NCBI RefSeq assembly: GCF_023522835.1
Contig: NZ_JALCZU010000006.1
Span: 184,144-248,143, forward strand
Direction of reading: 5' to 3'
Source of the DNA: Oceanobacillus saliphilus
GTDB lineage: Bacteria > Bacillota > Bacilli > Bacillales > Amphibacillaceae
DNA length: 64,000 nucleotides
Each line of letters starts with the position of its first letter. Positions within the stretch are counted from its first letter, which is position 1. Both the position numbers and the translations under genes were made by a program. This document shows positions 26,909 through 36,182 of the stretch, in pieces. The notes below the pieces were generated by a model, which worked only from the letters and a program-made list of their open reading frames with translations, searched no databases and was not told the DNA's origin.

Positions 26909-27584
26909 AGCCATAATCACCTCTGTGCTCATCTCTAACAATTAAACCGTCTTCGATAGCAATAACACGTTTCTTGATTGTGTTGACAATTTCCTTACTA
27001 TGAGTGGCCATGATAATTGTTGTACCTCTAGCATTTATTTCTTCGAATGTCTTCATGATGCCCCACGATGTCTCCGGGTCAAGGTTTCCTGTAGGCTCAT
27101 CTGCAATTACTATTTTGGGGTGGTTAACGATGGCACGAGCAATGGACACTCTCTGCTGTTCCCCACCGGATAATTCATTGGGGAGGAAACGGGCTTTATT
27201 TTTCAGACCGACCATTTCCAGCACTTCCATCACCTGTTTACGGATATTTTTCGGAGATTCTTCAATTACTTCCAATGCAAATGCAATATTTTCATAGACT
27301 GATAGTTTTTGAAGCAATTTAAAATCCTGGAAGACCACTCCTATGTTTCTTCGTAAATAAGGAACTTTCCGTTCTTTTATTTCACTTAGGTCCATATCAC
27401 TAATAATGATCGTTCCACTGGAAGGCTTAACTTCCCGGTACATTAATTTTATAAATGTCGATTTCCCTGCACCACTGGGTCCGACAATATATACGAACTC
27501 ACCTTGTTTTATATCAACGTTTACACCATTTAATGCTGTTACTCCATTGGCGTACGTTTTATATATATCCTTCATTAATATCAT
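26898..27584 (-). CDS. ftsE: Cell-division ABC transporter ATP-binding protein FtsE
   Basis: 228 residues. Walker A GPSGAGKSTFIKL at about residues 36-48, signature LSGGEQQR, Walker B IVIADEPTGNLD. The start is ATG 27584 (MILMKDIYKTYANG) with AAAGGTGAT upstream; 29 further in-frame upstream codons are not conserved in the family. It overlaps ftsX by 11 nt. In B. subtilis FtsEX affects entry into sporulation and activates CwlO. Here the nearest hydrolase-like gene is the M23 protein downstream. Confidence 0.96.
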   Translation of the reverse strand: MILMKDIYKTYANGVTALNGVNVDIKQGEFVYIVGPSGAGKSTFIKLMYREVKPSSGTIIISDMDLSEIKERKVPYLRRNIGVVFQDFKLLQKLSVYENIAFALEVIEESPKNIRKQVMEVLEMVGLKNKARFLPNELSGGEQQRVSIARAIVNHPKIVIADEPTGNLDPETSWGIMKTFEEINARGTTIIMATHSKEIVNTIKKRVIAIEDGLIVRDEHRGDYGYEI

Positions 27585-27780
27585 AGTTTGTATCACCTTT
27601 TTAATTTTTGTTGTCTTTCCTTGATGCCGATTCTGTCTTATTAGCCCGCATAAACAATGGTCATTTTGCACGCTTCCAACAATTCCTACTTATTATACCA
27701 TTTTTCAACAGTAAATTTAGACATAAAATTATTACATTTATATTTCAGCGTGTAACAATATATTAAAAAAAATCAATAAA

Positions 27781-27818
27781 AACGCTCTTAACAGGGTTCA
27801 AGCCCGTTAAGAGCGTTT
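27781..27818 (-). terminator. Terminator upstream of ftsE
   Basis: The perfect 12-bp stem AACGCTCTTAAC / GTTAAGAGCGTT is followed on the minus strand by TTTTTATTGATTTTTTTT. It isolates ftsE from upstream transcription. The 27819-28113 stretch holds no gene: it has a 31-bp repeat and a GC-rich remnant near 28015-28050. Confidence 0.88.
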
Positions 27819-27958
27819 TTCAGTAGGTTGGAACATAAAAACTATCTTACTGTATAACTCTATTTTCGCATAGTAAAGTTTACAAATAAGCCTTGTAGAA
27901 TTAGGAGGGTTGGAGATACACTGCTTAAGTTGACTTTTGTTTACTCTTTTATCGCTTA

Positions 27959-27989
27959 TCGCAGTTGATATAAAATGCGACGTAACTTA
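27959..27989. repeat. 31-bp sequence, inverse copy of 7885-7915
   Basis: An exact reverse-complement match to 7885-7915. It is followed by a degraded GC-rich patch (GCCGTCCGGGTTCGCTCTGG) resembling the 116-bp repeat family, so the same composite element probably once existed at both sites. Confidence 0.85.
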
Positions 27990-28113
27990 AGTTTATTCTT
28001 GGAGATAAGTGCTCTTGCCGCCGTCCGGGTTCGCTCTGGGCGGAGGCTTTTTAAGGTTAACACTATTAAACAGTTAAACCCTATTTAATTGGTGAGAAAG
28101 ATGATTGCAATGC

Positions 28114-28154
28114 AACGAAGGCTGTCACCTACATGCATGGTGACAGCCTTCGTT
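28114..28154 (-). terminator. Hairpin downstream of cccB, probable terminator
   Basis: The perfect 16-bp stem AACGAAGGCTGTCACC / GGTGACAGCCTTCGTT lies 20 nt after the cccB stop codon. The T-run on the minus strand is weak (TTGCATTGC), so termination rests mostly on stem strength. Confidence 0.75.
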
Positions 28155-28173
28155 TTCTCATTTACATTTTAAG

Positions 28174-28533
28174 TTATTGTTGTGCCGCCAACCAGTTGGA
28201 TAATTCATCTAAATCTTCTCCAGTTACATTCATAGGTGGCATGCTTCCAATACCATTCGTTATAATCTCTGCAATTTCATCAGCAGAATATTTAGATCCT
28301 ACCTGTGCCAACTCAGGGCCTGCTCCCCCAGAAAGATCGGCACCATGACATGCAGCACAGTTAGCTTGGTATACTTGTTCAGCCGCTGCAGTATCAACTG
28401 CACCTCCACCTGCTGATTCTTCCGTATCCGTACCTGTGTCCGTATCGTCGGTTCCGCCATCGTCAGTAGCACCGCCACAAGCTGCTAAAGTTAAAACCGT
28501 TCCAAACAAAATTGCCACTAACCATTTTTTCAT
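28174..28533 (-). CDS. cccB: Cytochrome c-551 lipoprotein
   Basis: 119 residues. Lipobox LAAC near residue 18 after a signal peptide, an acidic Asp/Gly/Thr-rich linker (about 22-45), then a small cytochrome c domain with haem motif CAACH and a Met ligand in GSMPPM. It is lipid-anchored outside the membrane and shuttles electrons to terminal oxidases. I start it at ATG 28533 behind GGGGGAT rather than five codons upstream. The position beside prfB and ftsE matches B. subtilis cccB. Confidence 0.93.
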   Translation of the reverse strand: MKKWLVAILFGTVLTLAACGGATDDGGTDDTDTGTDTEESAGGGAVDTAAAEQVYQANCAACHGADLSGGAGPELAQVGSKYSADEIAEIITNGIGSMPPMNVTGEDLDELSNWLAAQQ

Positions 28534-28731
28534 GAATAAATCCCCCATTCATTATGATGCTTGCTTTTAATAAAAGAACCTTATTATATTATAACCCTTT
28601 TAAAAAATATTAAAACTTCCGACATCAACGTTTACACGGTGCAGATAGGGTGAAAACATAGGTGCCTCAATGACTTTGGATGATTATGGCAATTTTATGA
28701 AATTATTAGAAAACCTATGAGATACGATGAA

Positions 28732-28762
28732 AGGAGGACTTATTCAGAATGAAAGTCCTCCT
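28732..28762 (-). terminator. Terminator of prfB
   Basis: AGGAGGACT / AGTCCTCCT with a further pair of AT-rich arms, 11 nt past the prfB stop codon, tail TTTCATCG on the minus strand. A TATTAGAAAACCT sequence just beyond (28706-28718) resembles the 5' end of the dispersed repeat. Confidence 0.75.
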
Positions 28763-28773
28763 CCTTATAAAAG

Positions 28774-29875
28774 CTATTTGATTTGCGATCTTAAATAGGC
28801 ATCGATAAATAGATTAATGTCACCATCCATAACCGACTGTGTATTTCCTGTTTCTGCATTTGTACGATGATCCTTGACCATGGAATAAGGATGGAAAACA
28901 TAGGAACGAATTTGACTTCCCCAACCGATTTCTTTTTGTTCTCCACGAATTTCATCAAGTTCACTCTGCTGACGCTCGATTTCCATTTGATACAATTTAG
29001 ATTTAAGCATTTTCATTGCTGCTTCACGGTTTTTTATTTGTGAGCGTTCATTTTGGCACGTAACAACCGTATTTGTCGGTATATGTGTTATACGGACAGC
29101 GGAATCAGTCGTATTGACATGCTGACCTCCAGCGCCGCTTGCCCGATAAGTATCCACCTTGATATCTTCCGTTTTCACTTCAATATCAACATCATCTGTC
29201 ATTTCTGGTGTTACATCACAGGAGACAAATGATGTGTGACGACGTCCGGATGAATCAAACGGTGAAATGCGTACAAGGCGATGCACACCTTTCTCAGCCT
29301 TTAGATAACCGTATGCATTATGCCCTTTAATCATTAGGGTCACACTTTTTACACCAGCTTCATCTCCGGGGAGATAATCCAACGTTTCCACTTTAAAGTC
29401 ACGATCTTCAGCCCAACGCTGGTACATTCTTAGCAGCATGCTCGCCCAGTCTTGTGATTCTGTTCCACCCGCACCTGGATGAAGCTCAAGGATGGCATTA
29501 TTCGCATCATAGGCTTCGCTCAGGAGCATTTGTAATTCGAAATCATTGACGTCTTTCATAAAGGAATTGAGTTCTGACTGCAGGTCTTCGTACAGTTCTT
29601 TATCATTTTCTTCCTTTACCAGTTCATAAGAGACTTCCAGGTTTTCCAGTCGCTCTTCCATATCTTCAAAGCTGTTAACATAGCTCTTTAATCCGTTTGC
29701 CTCATTTATTACCTTCTGTGCATTTTCCTGGCTATTCCAAAAATCGGGGTCTGACATCTGCATATCCAATTCAGCAATTCTTGCCTTTTTGACATCTAAG
29801 TCAAAGAGACCCCCTAAAGTCTTCAACACGTGAAGCTATTTTATCCAATTCATTTTTTATTTCCACTAATTCCAT
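28774..29875 (-). CDS. prfB: Peptide chain release factor 2, with programmed +1 frameshift
   Basis: RF2 recognises UGA and UAA stops. Translation begins at ATG 29875 ([15 protein letters not shown]), runs 24 codons to CTT, meets in-frame TGA at 29801-29803, and must shift +1 to continue as [12 protein letters not shown]. The shift site CTT-TGA-C is preceded by the Shine-Dalgarno-like AGGGGG (29810-29815), exactly the autoregulatory signal known for prfB. The GGQ catalytic motif is in [13 protein letters not shown]. The complete product is about 366 residues. Annotating only the long downstream frame would lose the N-terminus. Confidence 0.97.
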
Positions 29876-29939
29876 ATCTTTCACCTCAAATTTATTTCTT
29901 CCTATAAAATACGCACGGTAAGTTGACGTGTTTTATAGA

Positions 29940-32453
29940 TTATTTCCCATGACAATTTTTAAATTTCTTTCCACTGCCGCATGGGCAAGGGTCGTTCCGG
30001 CCAGCTGTCTGTGTTTTCACGATTGGTTTACGTGTTTTTTTCTTTTCTTCTTGTCCACCAGCTACAGCCTGCGTATTCTTAACAACTTCCTGACGTTGAA
30101 GGTTTTCGCGAATTTGTGCTTTCATCACATATTTTGCGACCTCATCTTCAATGCTTGCAACCATTTCTTCAAACATCGCAAAGCCTTCCATTTGATATTC
30201 GCGCAATGGATCATTTTGTCCATATGCTCGAAGATGAATCCCCTGTCGTAATTGGTCCATTTGATCAATATGGTCCATCCATTTGGAGTCAACTGTCCGA
30301 AGCAGAATCACTTTTTCAAATTCCCTGAATTGCTCAGGAGTAAGTTCGGCTTCTTTCTCGTCATAACGGGCACGTACTTTCTCCATAAGTAAATCTGAAA
30401 TTTCATCAGCTTCTTTTCCGTTCAGATCTGCTTCAGAGAGCTCGTCCGAATCCATTAGATTTCCATGTGCATATTCTACGATGGCTTTTTTATCCCAGTT
30501 CTCTTCATCATCATCCTGTGTATGTGTTGCCACTACCCGGTTAATGGAAGATACCATCATATTCTCGATAATTTCACGTAAGTTATCATCTTCTTCGATA
30601 ACTTCAAAACGCTGCTTATAAATAATTTCACGCTGTTCACGCAATACATCATCATAGGAAAGGACCGTTTTACGGGCATCGAAGTTATTCCCTTCGACCC
30701 TCTTTTGCGCAGATTCAACAGCTTTGGAAACCATTTTGCTCTCAATTGGCTGTGTGTCATCCATACCAAGTCTTTCCATCATGTTCTTTAAGTTGTCCGA
30801 TCCGAAACGTCGCATCAATTCATCTTCCATGGATAGATAGAATTGTGTCACACCTGGGTCACCCTGACGCCCGGAACGTCCGCGAAGCTGATTGTCAATA
30901 CGACGGGATTCATGTCTCTCCGTACCTACTACAGCAAGGCCCCCTAATTCCTTAACGCCTTCTCCTAATTTAATATCCGTACCACGTCCTGCCATATTAG
31001 TGGCTATTGTAACTGAACCTTTCTGACCGGCATTCTCTATAATCTCTGCTTCCCTAAAGTGATTTTTCGCATTGAGCACTTCATGTTTGACACCAGCCTT
31101 CTTAAGCATTTTGGATATAAGCTCAGAAGTTTCCACGGCAACCGTACCTACTAGAACTGGCTGTCCATTCTGATTTCTTTCTTTAATGTTTTCAACAACC
31201 GCCTTGAATTTTCCTTCTACTGATTTATAAATTAAATCCGCACGGTCATCCCTCGTAATCGGTTTATTAGTCGGAATTGCAATAACATCCATATTGTAAA
31301 TATTCCTGAACTCTTCTTCCTCTGTTTTTGCTGTACCAGTCATACCAGAAAGTTTATTATACATTCGGAAGAAGTTTTGGAAGGTTATAGAAGCAAGTGT
31401 CATGCTTTCGTTTTGAATCTGTAGTCCTTCCTTTGCCTCAATTGCCTGATGGAGACCATCACTATACCGGCGTCCTTTCATTTTACGACCGGTAAATTGG
31501 TCAATGATAATTACTTCTCCATCTTCGACCATATAATCATCATCACGGTGCATGGACGCATGGGCCTTCAATGCCTGGTTGATATGATGTGTTAAAGATA
31601 CATGATCCAAATCGAATAAATTTTCAATAGAGAAATAGCGTTCAGCTTTGTTGATTCCCTCTTCGGTCAACTGCACACCTTTCGTTTTTTCATCGTACGT
31701 ATAGTCTGTTTTTTCATTCAGGGCAGTTACAAAACCATCCGCCTGTTGGTAGAGCGCAGCTGATTTCTTTGCAGAACCGGAGATAATCAACGGTGTTCTT
31801 GCTTCATCAATCAAAATGGAATCCACTTCATCAATGATTGCGAAATTAAGCGGCCTTTGTACCATTTGATTTTTATATAAAACCATATTATCGCGGAGAT
31901 AGTCAAAACCAAACTCATTATTTGTACCATATGTTATATCACAGTTATACGCTTCCCTTTTTTGCTCTTTAGACAGGTCATTTCCATTTAGACCGACAGT
32001 CAGCCCTAGAAAATCATAGAGTTTTCCCATTTCATTTGCATCACGTTCTGCCAAATATTCATTGACAGTGATTACATGGACACCTTTACCTGACAAAGCA
32101 TTCAAATATGCCGGCATAGTGGAAGCCAGGGTTTTACCTTCCCCTGTTTTCATTTCTGCAATATTACCTTCATGCAGTGCTACAGCTCCCATAAGCTGTG
32201 TGGAGAATGGACGCATACCGAGCACCCTTCTCGATGCTTCACGGACTACTGCATATGCTTCAGCGAGCAATTGTTCAAGACTTTCGCCATTGGAGTATCG
32301 CTCTTTAAATTCCTGTGTTTTATTCTGTAATTCTGAGTCTGAAAGTTTTTCAATATCATTTTCCATAGCTTCTATCTTATCAACCTGTTTTTGTAATCGA
32401 TTCAATTGTTTTTGATTACCATCACCAAAAATTTTTGTTAATAATCCAGCCAT
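29940..32453 (-). CDS. secA: Preprotein translocase ATPase SecA
   Basis: 837 residues. Motor of Sec secretion that drives preproteins through SecYEG. Visible: Walker [12 protein letters not shown] near 100-110, Walker B/DEAD-like [21 protein letters not shown] (in parts: IIDEVDSIL and [11 protein letters not shown]), [10 protein letters not shown], and a C-terminal zinc motif [14 protein letters not shown]. The start is [13 protein letters not shown] at 32453; a 27-codon upstream extension is not conserved. The position beside prfB and hpf follows B. subtilis. Confidence 0.98.
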   Translation of the reverse strand: MAGLLTKIFGDGNQKQLNRLQKQVDKIEAMENDIEKLSDSELQNKTQEFKERYSNGESLEQLLAEAYAVVREASRRVLGMRPFSTQLMGAVALHEGNIAEMKTGEGKTLASTMPAYLNALSGKGVHVITVNEYLAERDANEMGKLYDFLGLTVGLNGNDLSKEQKREAYNCDITYGTNNEFGFDYLRDNMVLYKNQMVQRPLNFAIIDEVDSILIDEARTPLIISGSAKKSAALYQQADGFVTALNEKTDYTYDEKTKGVQLTEEGINKAERYFSIENLFDLDHVSLTHHINQALKAHASMHRDDDYMVEDGEVIIIDQFTGRKMKGRRYSDGLHQAIEAKEGLQIQNESMTLASITFQNFFRMYNKLSGMTGTAKTEEEEFRNIYNMDVIAIPTNKPITRDDRADLIYKSVEGKFKAVVENIKERNQNGQPVLVGTVAVETSELISKMLKKAGVKHEVLNAKNHFREAEIIENAGQKGSVTIATNMAGRGTDIKLGEGVKELGGLAVVGTERHESRRIDNQLRGRSGRQGDPGVTQFYLSMEDELMRRFGSDNLKNMMERLGMDDTQPIESKMVSKAVESAQKRVEGNNFDARKTVLSYDDVLREQREIIYKQRFEVIEEDDNLREIIENMMVSSINRVVATHTQDDDEENWDKKAIVEYAHGNLMDSDELSEADLNGKEADEISDLLMEKVRARYDEKEAELTPEQFREFEKVILLRTVDSKWMDHIDQMDQLRQGIHLRAYGQNDPLREYQMEGFAMFEEMVASIEDEVAKYVMKAQIRENLQRQEVVKNTQAVAGGQEEKKKTRKPIVKTQTAGRNDPCPCGSGKKFKNCHGK

Positions 32454-32582
32454 ATAGTAAACGCTCCTCAAAAAATCAATACTTGTGCATGTGCACCTTT
32501 TAAAATAATCCAGTATTATCATAACACTTTCCAATAAGCTCTGACAACTGAGTGGGCATTGTCAGACAGCCATTCCACGAAA

Positions 32583-32617
32583 AAAATAGAGAGCGGGCTT
32601 GGGGAGAGACCGCTCTC
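32583..32617 (-). terminator. Terminator of the 54-codon gene upstream of secA
   Basis: GAGAGCGG / CCGCTCTC with a 13-nt loop and TATTTTTTT on the minus strand, about 50 nt after the small gene's stop codon. It separates that gene from secA. Confidence 0.85.
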
Positions 32618-32663
32618 ATAACTGGGGACTAATTGAGGTAGGTAAGGGTGAGAAACCTAGATA

Positions 32664-32828
32664 TTAAACCTGAGAATGAAAATAATCTCTCTTTTTTTGA
32701 TACGAAGTTAATTCTGAAATTTTTCGGTTTGTAGCTGCAATTATTTCGAGTAACTGCGCTATAGTGGCTTCGTGCTGTTCTACTTTACTTGCAAGTTCTT
32801 TTAATGCCAGCCGATCACTTTCATTCAC
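32664..32828 (-). CDS. Small helical protein of unknown function
   Basis: 54 residues starting at GTG 32828 with a near-perfect AGGAGGTGA ribosome-binding site. The frame extends 17 codons further upstream but without a site. The protein is a single amphipathic helix or coiled coil (LALKELASKVEQHEATIAQL and so on), no signal or membrane segment. It has its own terminator and lies under two Spo0A-like boxes, between hpf and secA where B. subtilis has nothing I recall. I do not recognise the family. Confidence 0.7.
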   Translation of the reverse strand: MNESDRLALKELASKVEQHEATIAQLLEIIAATNRKISELTSYQKKRDYFHSQV

Positions 32829-32914
32829 AGTCTCACCTCCTAGTTCTATAGTCTTATTTATATCACGAAGATAAGCCAAAAGACCAATTCTTATTTTTGG
32901 ATTTTCGATTCAAA

Positions 32915-33035
32915 TTCGACACCAATTAGAATTAAATAATGAAATTTCTATATGTAAAATAGACAACTTTATACATTTTTTGATATATTTTATTTTATTT
33001 TTAAAATTTGCTATTTCGTTCTACAATTTTCGACA
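32915..33035 (-). promoter_or_regulatory. Two Spo0A-box sequences upstream of the small gene
   Basis: TTCGACA at 32915-32921 and 33029-33035 (minus strand TGTCGAA) are exact matches to the 7-mer core of the Spo0A box TGNCGAA. A near match, TTCGATT, lies at 32904-32910. Only the small gene at 32664-32828 reads away from them. Binding is inferred. Confidence 0.5.
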
Positions 33036-33040
33036 TAAAT

Positions 33041-33064
33041 AGGCGATTCCAATTGGAATCGCCT
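33041..33064 (-). terminator. Hairpin downstream of hpf
   Basis: A self-complementary stretch, AGGCGATTCCAATT then GGAATCGCCT, 18 nt past the hpf stop codon, with ATTTATG following on the minus strand. Weak T-run. Confidence 0.65.
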
Positions 33065-33082
33065 TTCGCATCTTATATTATA

Positions 33083-33643
33083 TTAAAAAACATTTGGTTC
33101 GATTAATCCATATTTTCCATCTCTGCGACGGTAAACAACGTTTGTATCACCAGATTGATCATTTGTGAATACAAAGAATTCATGGCCAAGCATATCCATT
33201 TGAAGAATTGCTTCTTCAGAATCCATTGGTTTTAAATTGAATCGTTTTGTTCTTACAATTTCTATTTCATCCGTTTCATCTTCCACCGCAATATTGCCGG
33301 CCTGTTTTTCCATTTCAGCAAAAGCGTGTTTAGGAGAACCATTATGTCTGAACTTACGATTGATTTTTGTTTTATGCTTACGAATCTGTCTTTCCAATTT
33401 ATCTACAACAAGATCAACAGCCGCATATAAATCAACATGTTGAACTTCCCCACGTAATAACAGGTTTGTCATCGGGATTGTAACTTCAATTCGTTGTTCA
33501 TCATTATAGACACTCAAATTTACGTGTACATCGGACGCAGGAGCAGTGTCAAAGTATCTTTCAAGTTTGCTAATTTTCTTTTCCACATATTCCTTGATTG
33601 CACCTGTGACCTCTAAATTTTCACCACGAATGTTAAATTTCAT
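33083..33643 (-). CDS. hpf: Long-form ribosome hibernation-promoting factor
   Basis: 186 residues. The N-terminal HPF/RaiA domain (about 1-100, beginning MKFNIRGENLEVTGAIKEY) binds the 30S subunit. The C-terminal domain (about 125-186) dimerises and pairs 70S ribosomes into inactive 100S particles during stationary phase. The long form is normal in Firmicutes (YvyD in B. subtilis). The ATG has an AAGGAGG site. The upstream region holds candidate SigB/SigH promoter elements, in line with stress and stationary-phase control known for yvyD. Confidence 0.96.
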   Translation of the reverse strand: MKFNIRGENLEVTGAIKEYVEKKISKLERYFDTAPASDVHVNLSVYNDEQRIEVTIPMTNLLLRGEVQHVDLYAAVDLVVDKLERQIRKHKTKINRKFRHNGSPKHAFAEMEKQAGNIAVEDETDEIEIVRTKRFNLKPMDSEEAILQMDMLGHEFFVFTNDQSGDTNVVYRRRDGKYGLIEPNVF

Positions 33644-33685
33644 GTAAGTGTCCTCCTTTATACTTTATATATTTATTATACTACT

Positions 33686-33711
33686 TTACCACGATTTTTT
33701 CCTACTTAAAC
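33686..33711 (-). promoter_or_regulatory. Candidate SigB (overlapping SigH-like) promoter of hpf
   Basis: The minus strand has GTTTAA (33706-33711), 14-nt spacer, TGGTAA (33686-33691), against SigB consensus GTTTAA-N14-GGGTAT. Overlapping GTAGGAAAA fits the SigH -35 RNAGGAWWW, although the matching -10 is poor. B. subtilis yvyD is controlled by both factors. Confidence 0.5.
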
Positions 33712-33854
33712 CCGCTATAAAAAGAGAGAAAACATACCGAAACAGGTAAAAACCTTTATATATCAACGGTTACAGAGTTTACATTTAATTAATAATTTTT
33801 ACAATTAATTTATAAAAGTGCAAGCACCTTGATTACACTCAACAAACCCGGACC

Positions 33855-33898
33855 AAAAAAAGTAAACACTCTTCGTTTCTGAAAAGTGTTTACTTTTT
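33855..33898 (-). terminator. Terminator of the flagellar operon after fliT
   Basis: The 14-bp stem AAAAAGTAAACACT / AGTGTTTACTTTTT has a 14-nt loop, and a T-run follows on the minus strand. Its 5' arm includes the last codons and stop of fliT. Confidence 0.9.
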
Positions 33899-34243
33899 AC
33901 TATCCATAAACATTCCATCCATTGTGTGAACGTTTTTGTATGGATTTGTATAGGACTGATTTGATTTTTTCTGTTTCTGTACTTGAATCATTTCCAATTT
34001 CAAATCAGCAAATAAAAGATGCATTTTTTTTTCGATTTCCTCATTCAACTGTACAAGTTCCCGCCCCAAACGTTGTTCTTCTTCCGAATAGGGAGGCGTT
34101 AATGACTCCATATACGTACCTCTATCGATAATAAGATCATTTAATTTTTCGATTGCTGATTCTCTTGCTTGCGGTGTAATCTTCTGATCTAATATCGTTT
34201 TTATTTTCATCGTAACTTCATAAACTGGCTTTGCCCTGTTCAT
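33890..34243 (-). CDS. fliT: Flagellar protein FliT
   Basis: 117 residues, all helical, of the size of FliT. It is an export chaperone for the filament cap protein FliD. Assignment rests chiefly on position: it is coupled to fliS by a TAATG stop/start overlap, the universal fliD-fliS-fliT order. Sequence conservation in this family is weak. The last codons form part of the operon terminator. Confidence 0.82.
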   Translation of the reverse strand: MNRAKPVYEVTMKIKTILDQKITPQARESAIEKLNDLIIDRGTYMESLTPPYSEEEQRLGRELVQLNEEIEKKMHLLFADLKLEMIQVQKQKKSNQSYTNPYKNVHTMDGMFMDSKK

Positions 34244-34644
34244 TAAACTTGTGCACCTTGAGAAAATTGCTGCTGCCTATTCTTAATGATTACCTGCTTC
34301 CAAGTGTCTCTGAACTCCGTCACAAATACCAAAACTTCTTCCAGTTTTGCTGGATCATTTTTTATATTCGCTTCTTTAAGCTGAAATTGCATAAATTCAT
34401 ATAACGGAAGGATTTGCTCGGAAATTGCAACCTTAGGATCCAATGTAATCATCAATTCCTGAATGATATTTTGAGCTTTTTGGATATTTTTGTTTTTTGC
34501 CTCATAATTTTTATCATTCATATCCTTGATTGCCTGCTTAATAAACTTCATGCATCCATTGTACAGCATCAATGTCAGTTCTCCACCTGAAGCTGTATTT
34601 ACCGAGTTGTTCTGGTACGTTTGATATGCTTTATTTGCTGCCAT
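34243..34644 (-). CDS. fliS: Flagellin export chaperone FliS
   Basis: 133 residues with the FliS four-helix pattern: AYQTYQNNSVNTASGGELTL at the N-terminus and MLYNGCMKFIKQA around residues 26-38. FliS binds the C-terminus of flagellin and stops it polymerising in the cytoplasm, and in B. subtilis takes part in the Hag-FliW-CsrA control loop. It lies between fliD and fliT and overlaps fliT by one nucleotide. Confidence 0.95.
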   Translation of the reverse strand: MAANKAYQTYQNNSVNTASGGELTLMLYNGCMKFIKQAIKDMNDKNYEAKNKNIQKAQNIIQELMITLDPKVAISEQILPLYEFMQFQLKEANIKNDPAKLEEVLVFVTEFRDTWKQVIIKNRQQQFSQGAQV

Positions 34645-34673
34645 CTGCCTGTTCCACTCCTTTCAACATCATT

Positions 34674-36170
34674 TTAGTACCCTCCAAAATTGGACATAAG
34701 CATGGCCGACTGCTGGTTCATCATCGAAATCGCTTTTTCCATTGCACTAAATTGCTTCCAATACCGATCCTCAATTCTAACAAGTCTGTCCTCAAAAGAA
34801 CTGATTCTATTATCAAGGTCCTTCATCCGCTTACCTAATGTGTAATTTTCCAGCGTATCCGTACCTTTTCCTGCACGTTGATTGATTCGTTTCATCGTGC
34901 TTTTAACCGCATCTTCGAGTCTGTTCACCAATCCACGCTTATTATCTGTGTTACTATTGGAAAACAAACTTTGAACACTTGCAGGGTCCTGTTGCAATGC
35001 AGCTTTTAACTTGTCCTCATTTACAATGAGCTTGCCACCGTCAAGATAGTTGTTGGAAGTAGAAATTCCTATTTGTGTTAATGAACTGTATTGTCCATCG
35101 TTAACCACTGTTGAGTACCAACTTTGACGCATATCGAATAATCCACTTGTAATCGCATTTTCACCTTTTAATAGACCACTTTTAGCTTTTTCATCCCAAA
35201 GCTCAATTTCTTTTTCAGACATTTCTTCCATTTGTTCTTTCGTCAATGGTGGGTAATCCCTATAACGTTCTTCCTGCTGGGATCCGGTTAATTCCTCCAC
35301 TACTTCATTGTACTTGTTCACGAACGCCATAATTTTATCGAAGGAAGCATCGACATCGTTGTTGACTGTTAGGGTTGCACTCTCCCCAACCGCTGTCACG
35401 TTGTTGAACTGGAATGTAATACCGTTTAGGGTGTAACTATTTTCTCTGGATTCAACTGTGTATGCGTTATTGTAGGTGAATTCGGCATTATCACCACCTG
35501 TTTCATTACCTTGATGTAAGTTTAAGCCTTTTTTGAAAAATGAATTACTGAAGATAATTTCATTTCCAGTTTCGGCGGGGTTATATTTACCAGTACGAGT
35601 AGTTTCCATGATTATTTGATTCGTGTTATTATCAAGAGTCATTCTTACATTATTATCCGCAGTGTTGATTCGAGAAATAACATCTTTCAAAGTATCATCG
35701 GCACCAATTTTGTATTCGTAAGTCTGTGGATTTCCATCTTTATCGAAGGTCGTAAAAGAAATAGCTTGTTCTAACTGAATTGTTTCATCCATCATCAATT
35801 GACCTACTAGTTTTTCATTCGGATCTATTCTGATTGTTCCACTCACATTAATCGCAGAAGATGCCAATCGTTGCACACTAATATTATACGTCCCATTCGT
35901 CGAACTCGCTGTACCAGTAGCCGTTACAGCTCCTGGCATAGTAGAAGTTACTTGCTTGGAATTATATGTTCTGCTCATTTTCATATCGAGCATCATATTA
36001 TCGAGTTCTAGCAATTTTTTATTGATATCACGAAAAGCATCGCGCTGCCATTCCATTTTTATTTTATCCTGCTCCATCTTATCCAAGGGCATCCGTTCTG
36101 CTTTCATCAGATCCTTGATGATGGAGTCTGTGTCTATCCCACTGGCCAGACCGCCAATTCTCATGCTCAT
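34674..36170 (-). CDS. fliD: Flagellar hook-associated protein 2 (filament cap) FliD
   Basis: 498 residues. It caps the growing filament and folds incoming flagellin. The N-terminus MSMRIGGLASGIDTDSII and the C-terminal coiled coil (DLDNRISSFEDRLVRIEDRY) are typical. Central domains 2 and 3 are variable, as usual. The gene follows flaG by 12 nt and leads into fliS. Confidence 0.95.
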   Translation of the reverse strand: MSMRIGGLASGIDTDSIIKDLMKAERMPLDKMEQDKIKMEWQRDAFRDINKKLLELDNMMLDMKMSRTYNSKQVTSTMPGAVTATGTASSTNGTYNISVQRLASSAINVSGTIRIDPNEKLVGQLMMDETIQLEQAISFTTFDKDGNPQTYEYKIGADDTLKDVISRINTADNNVRMTLDNNTNQIIMETTRTGKYNPAETGNEIIFSNSFFKKGLNLHQGNETGGDNAEFTYNNAYTVESRENSYTLNGITFQFNNVTAVGESATLTVNNDVDASFDKIMAFVNKYNEVVEELTGSQQEERYRDYPPLTKEQMEEMSEKEIELWDEKAKSGLLKGENAITSGLFDMRQSWYSTVVNDGQYSSLTQIGISTSNNYLDGGKLIVNEDKLKAALQQDPASVQSLFSNSNTDNKRGLVNRLEDAVKSTMKRINQRAGKGTDTLENYTLGKRMKDLDNRISSFEDRLVRIEDRYWKQFSAMEKAISMMNQQSAMLMSNFGGY

Positions 36171-36182
36171 GAATATCGCTCC

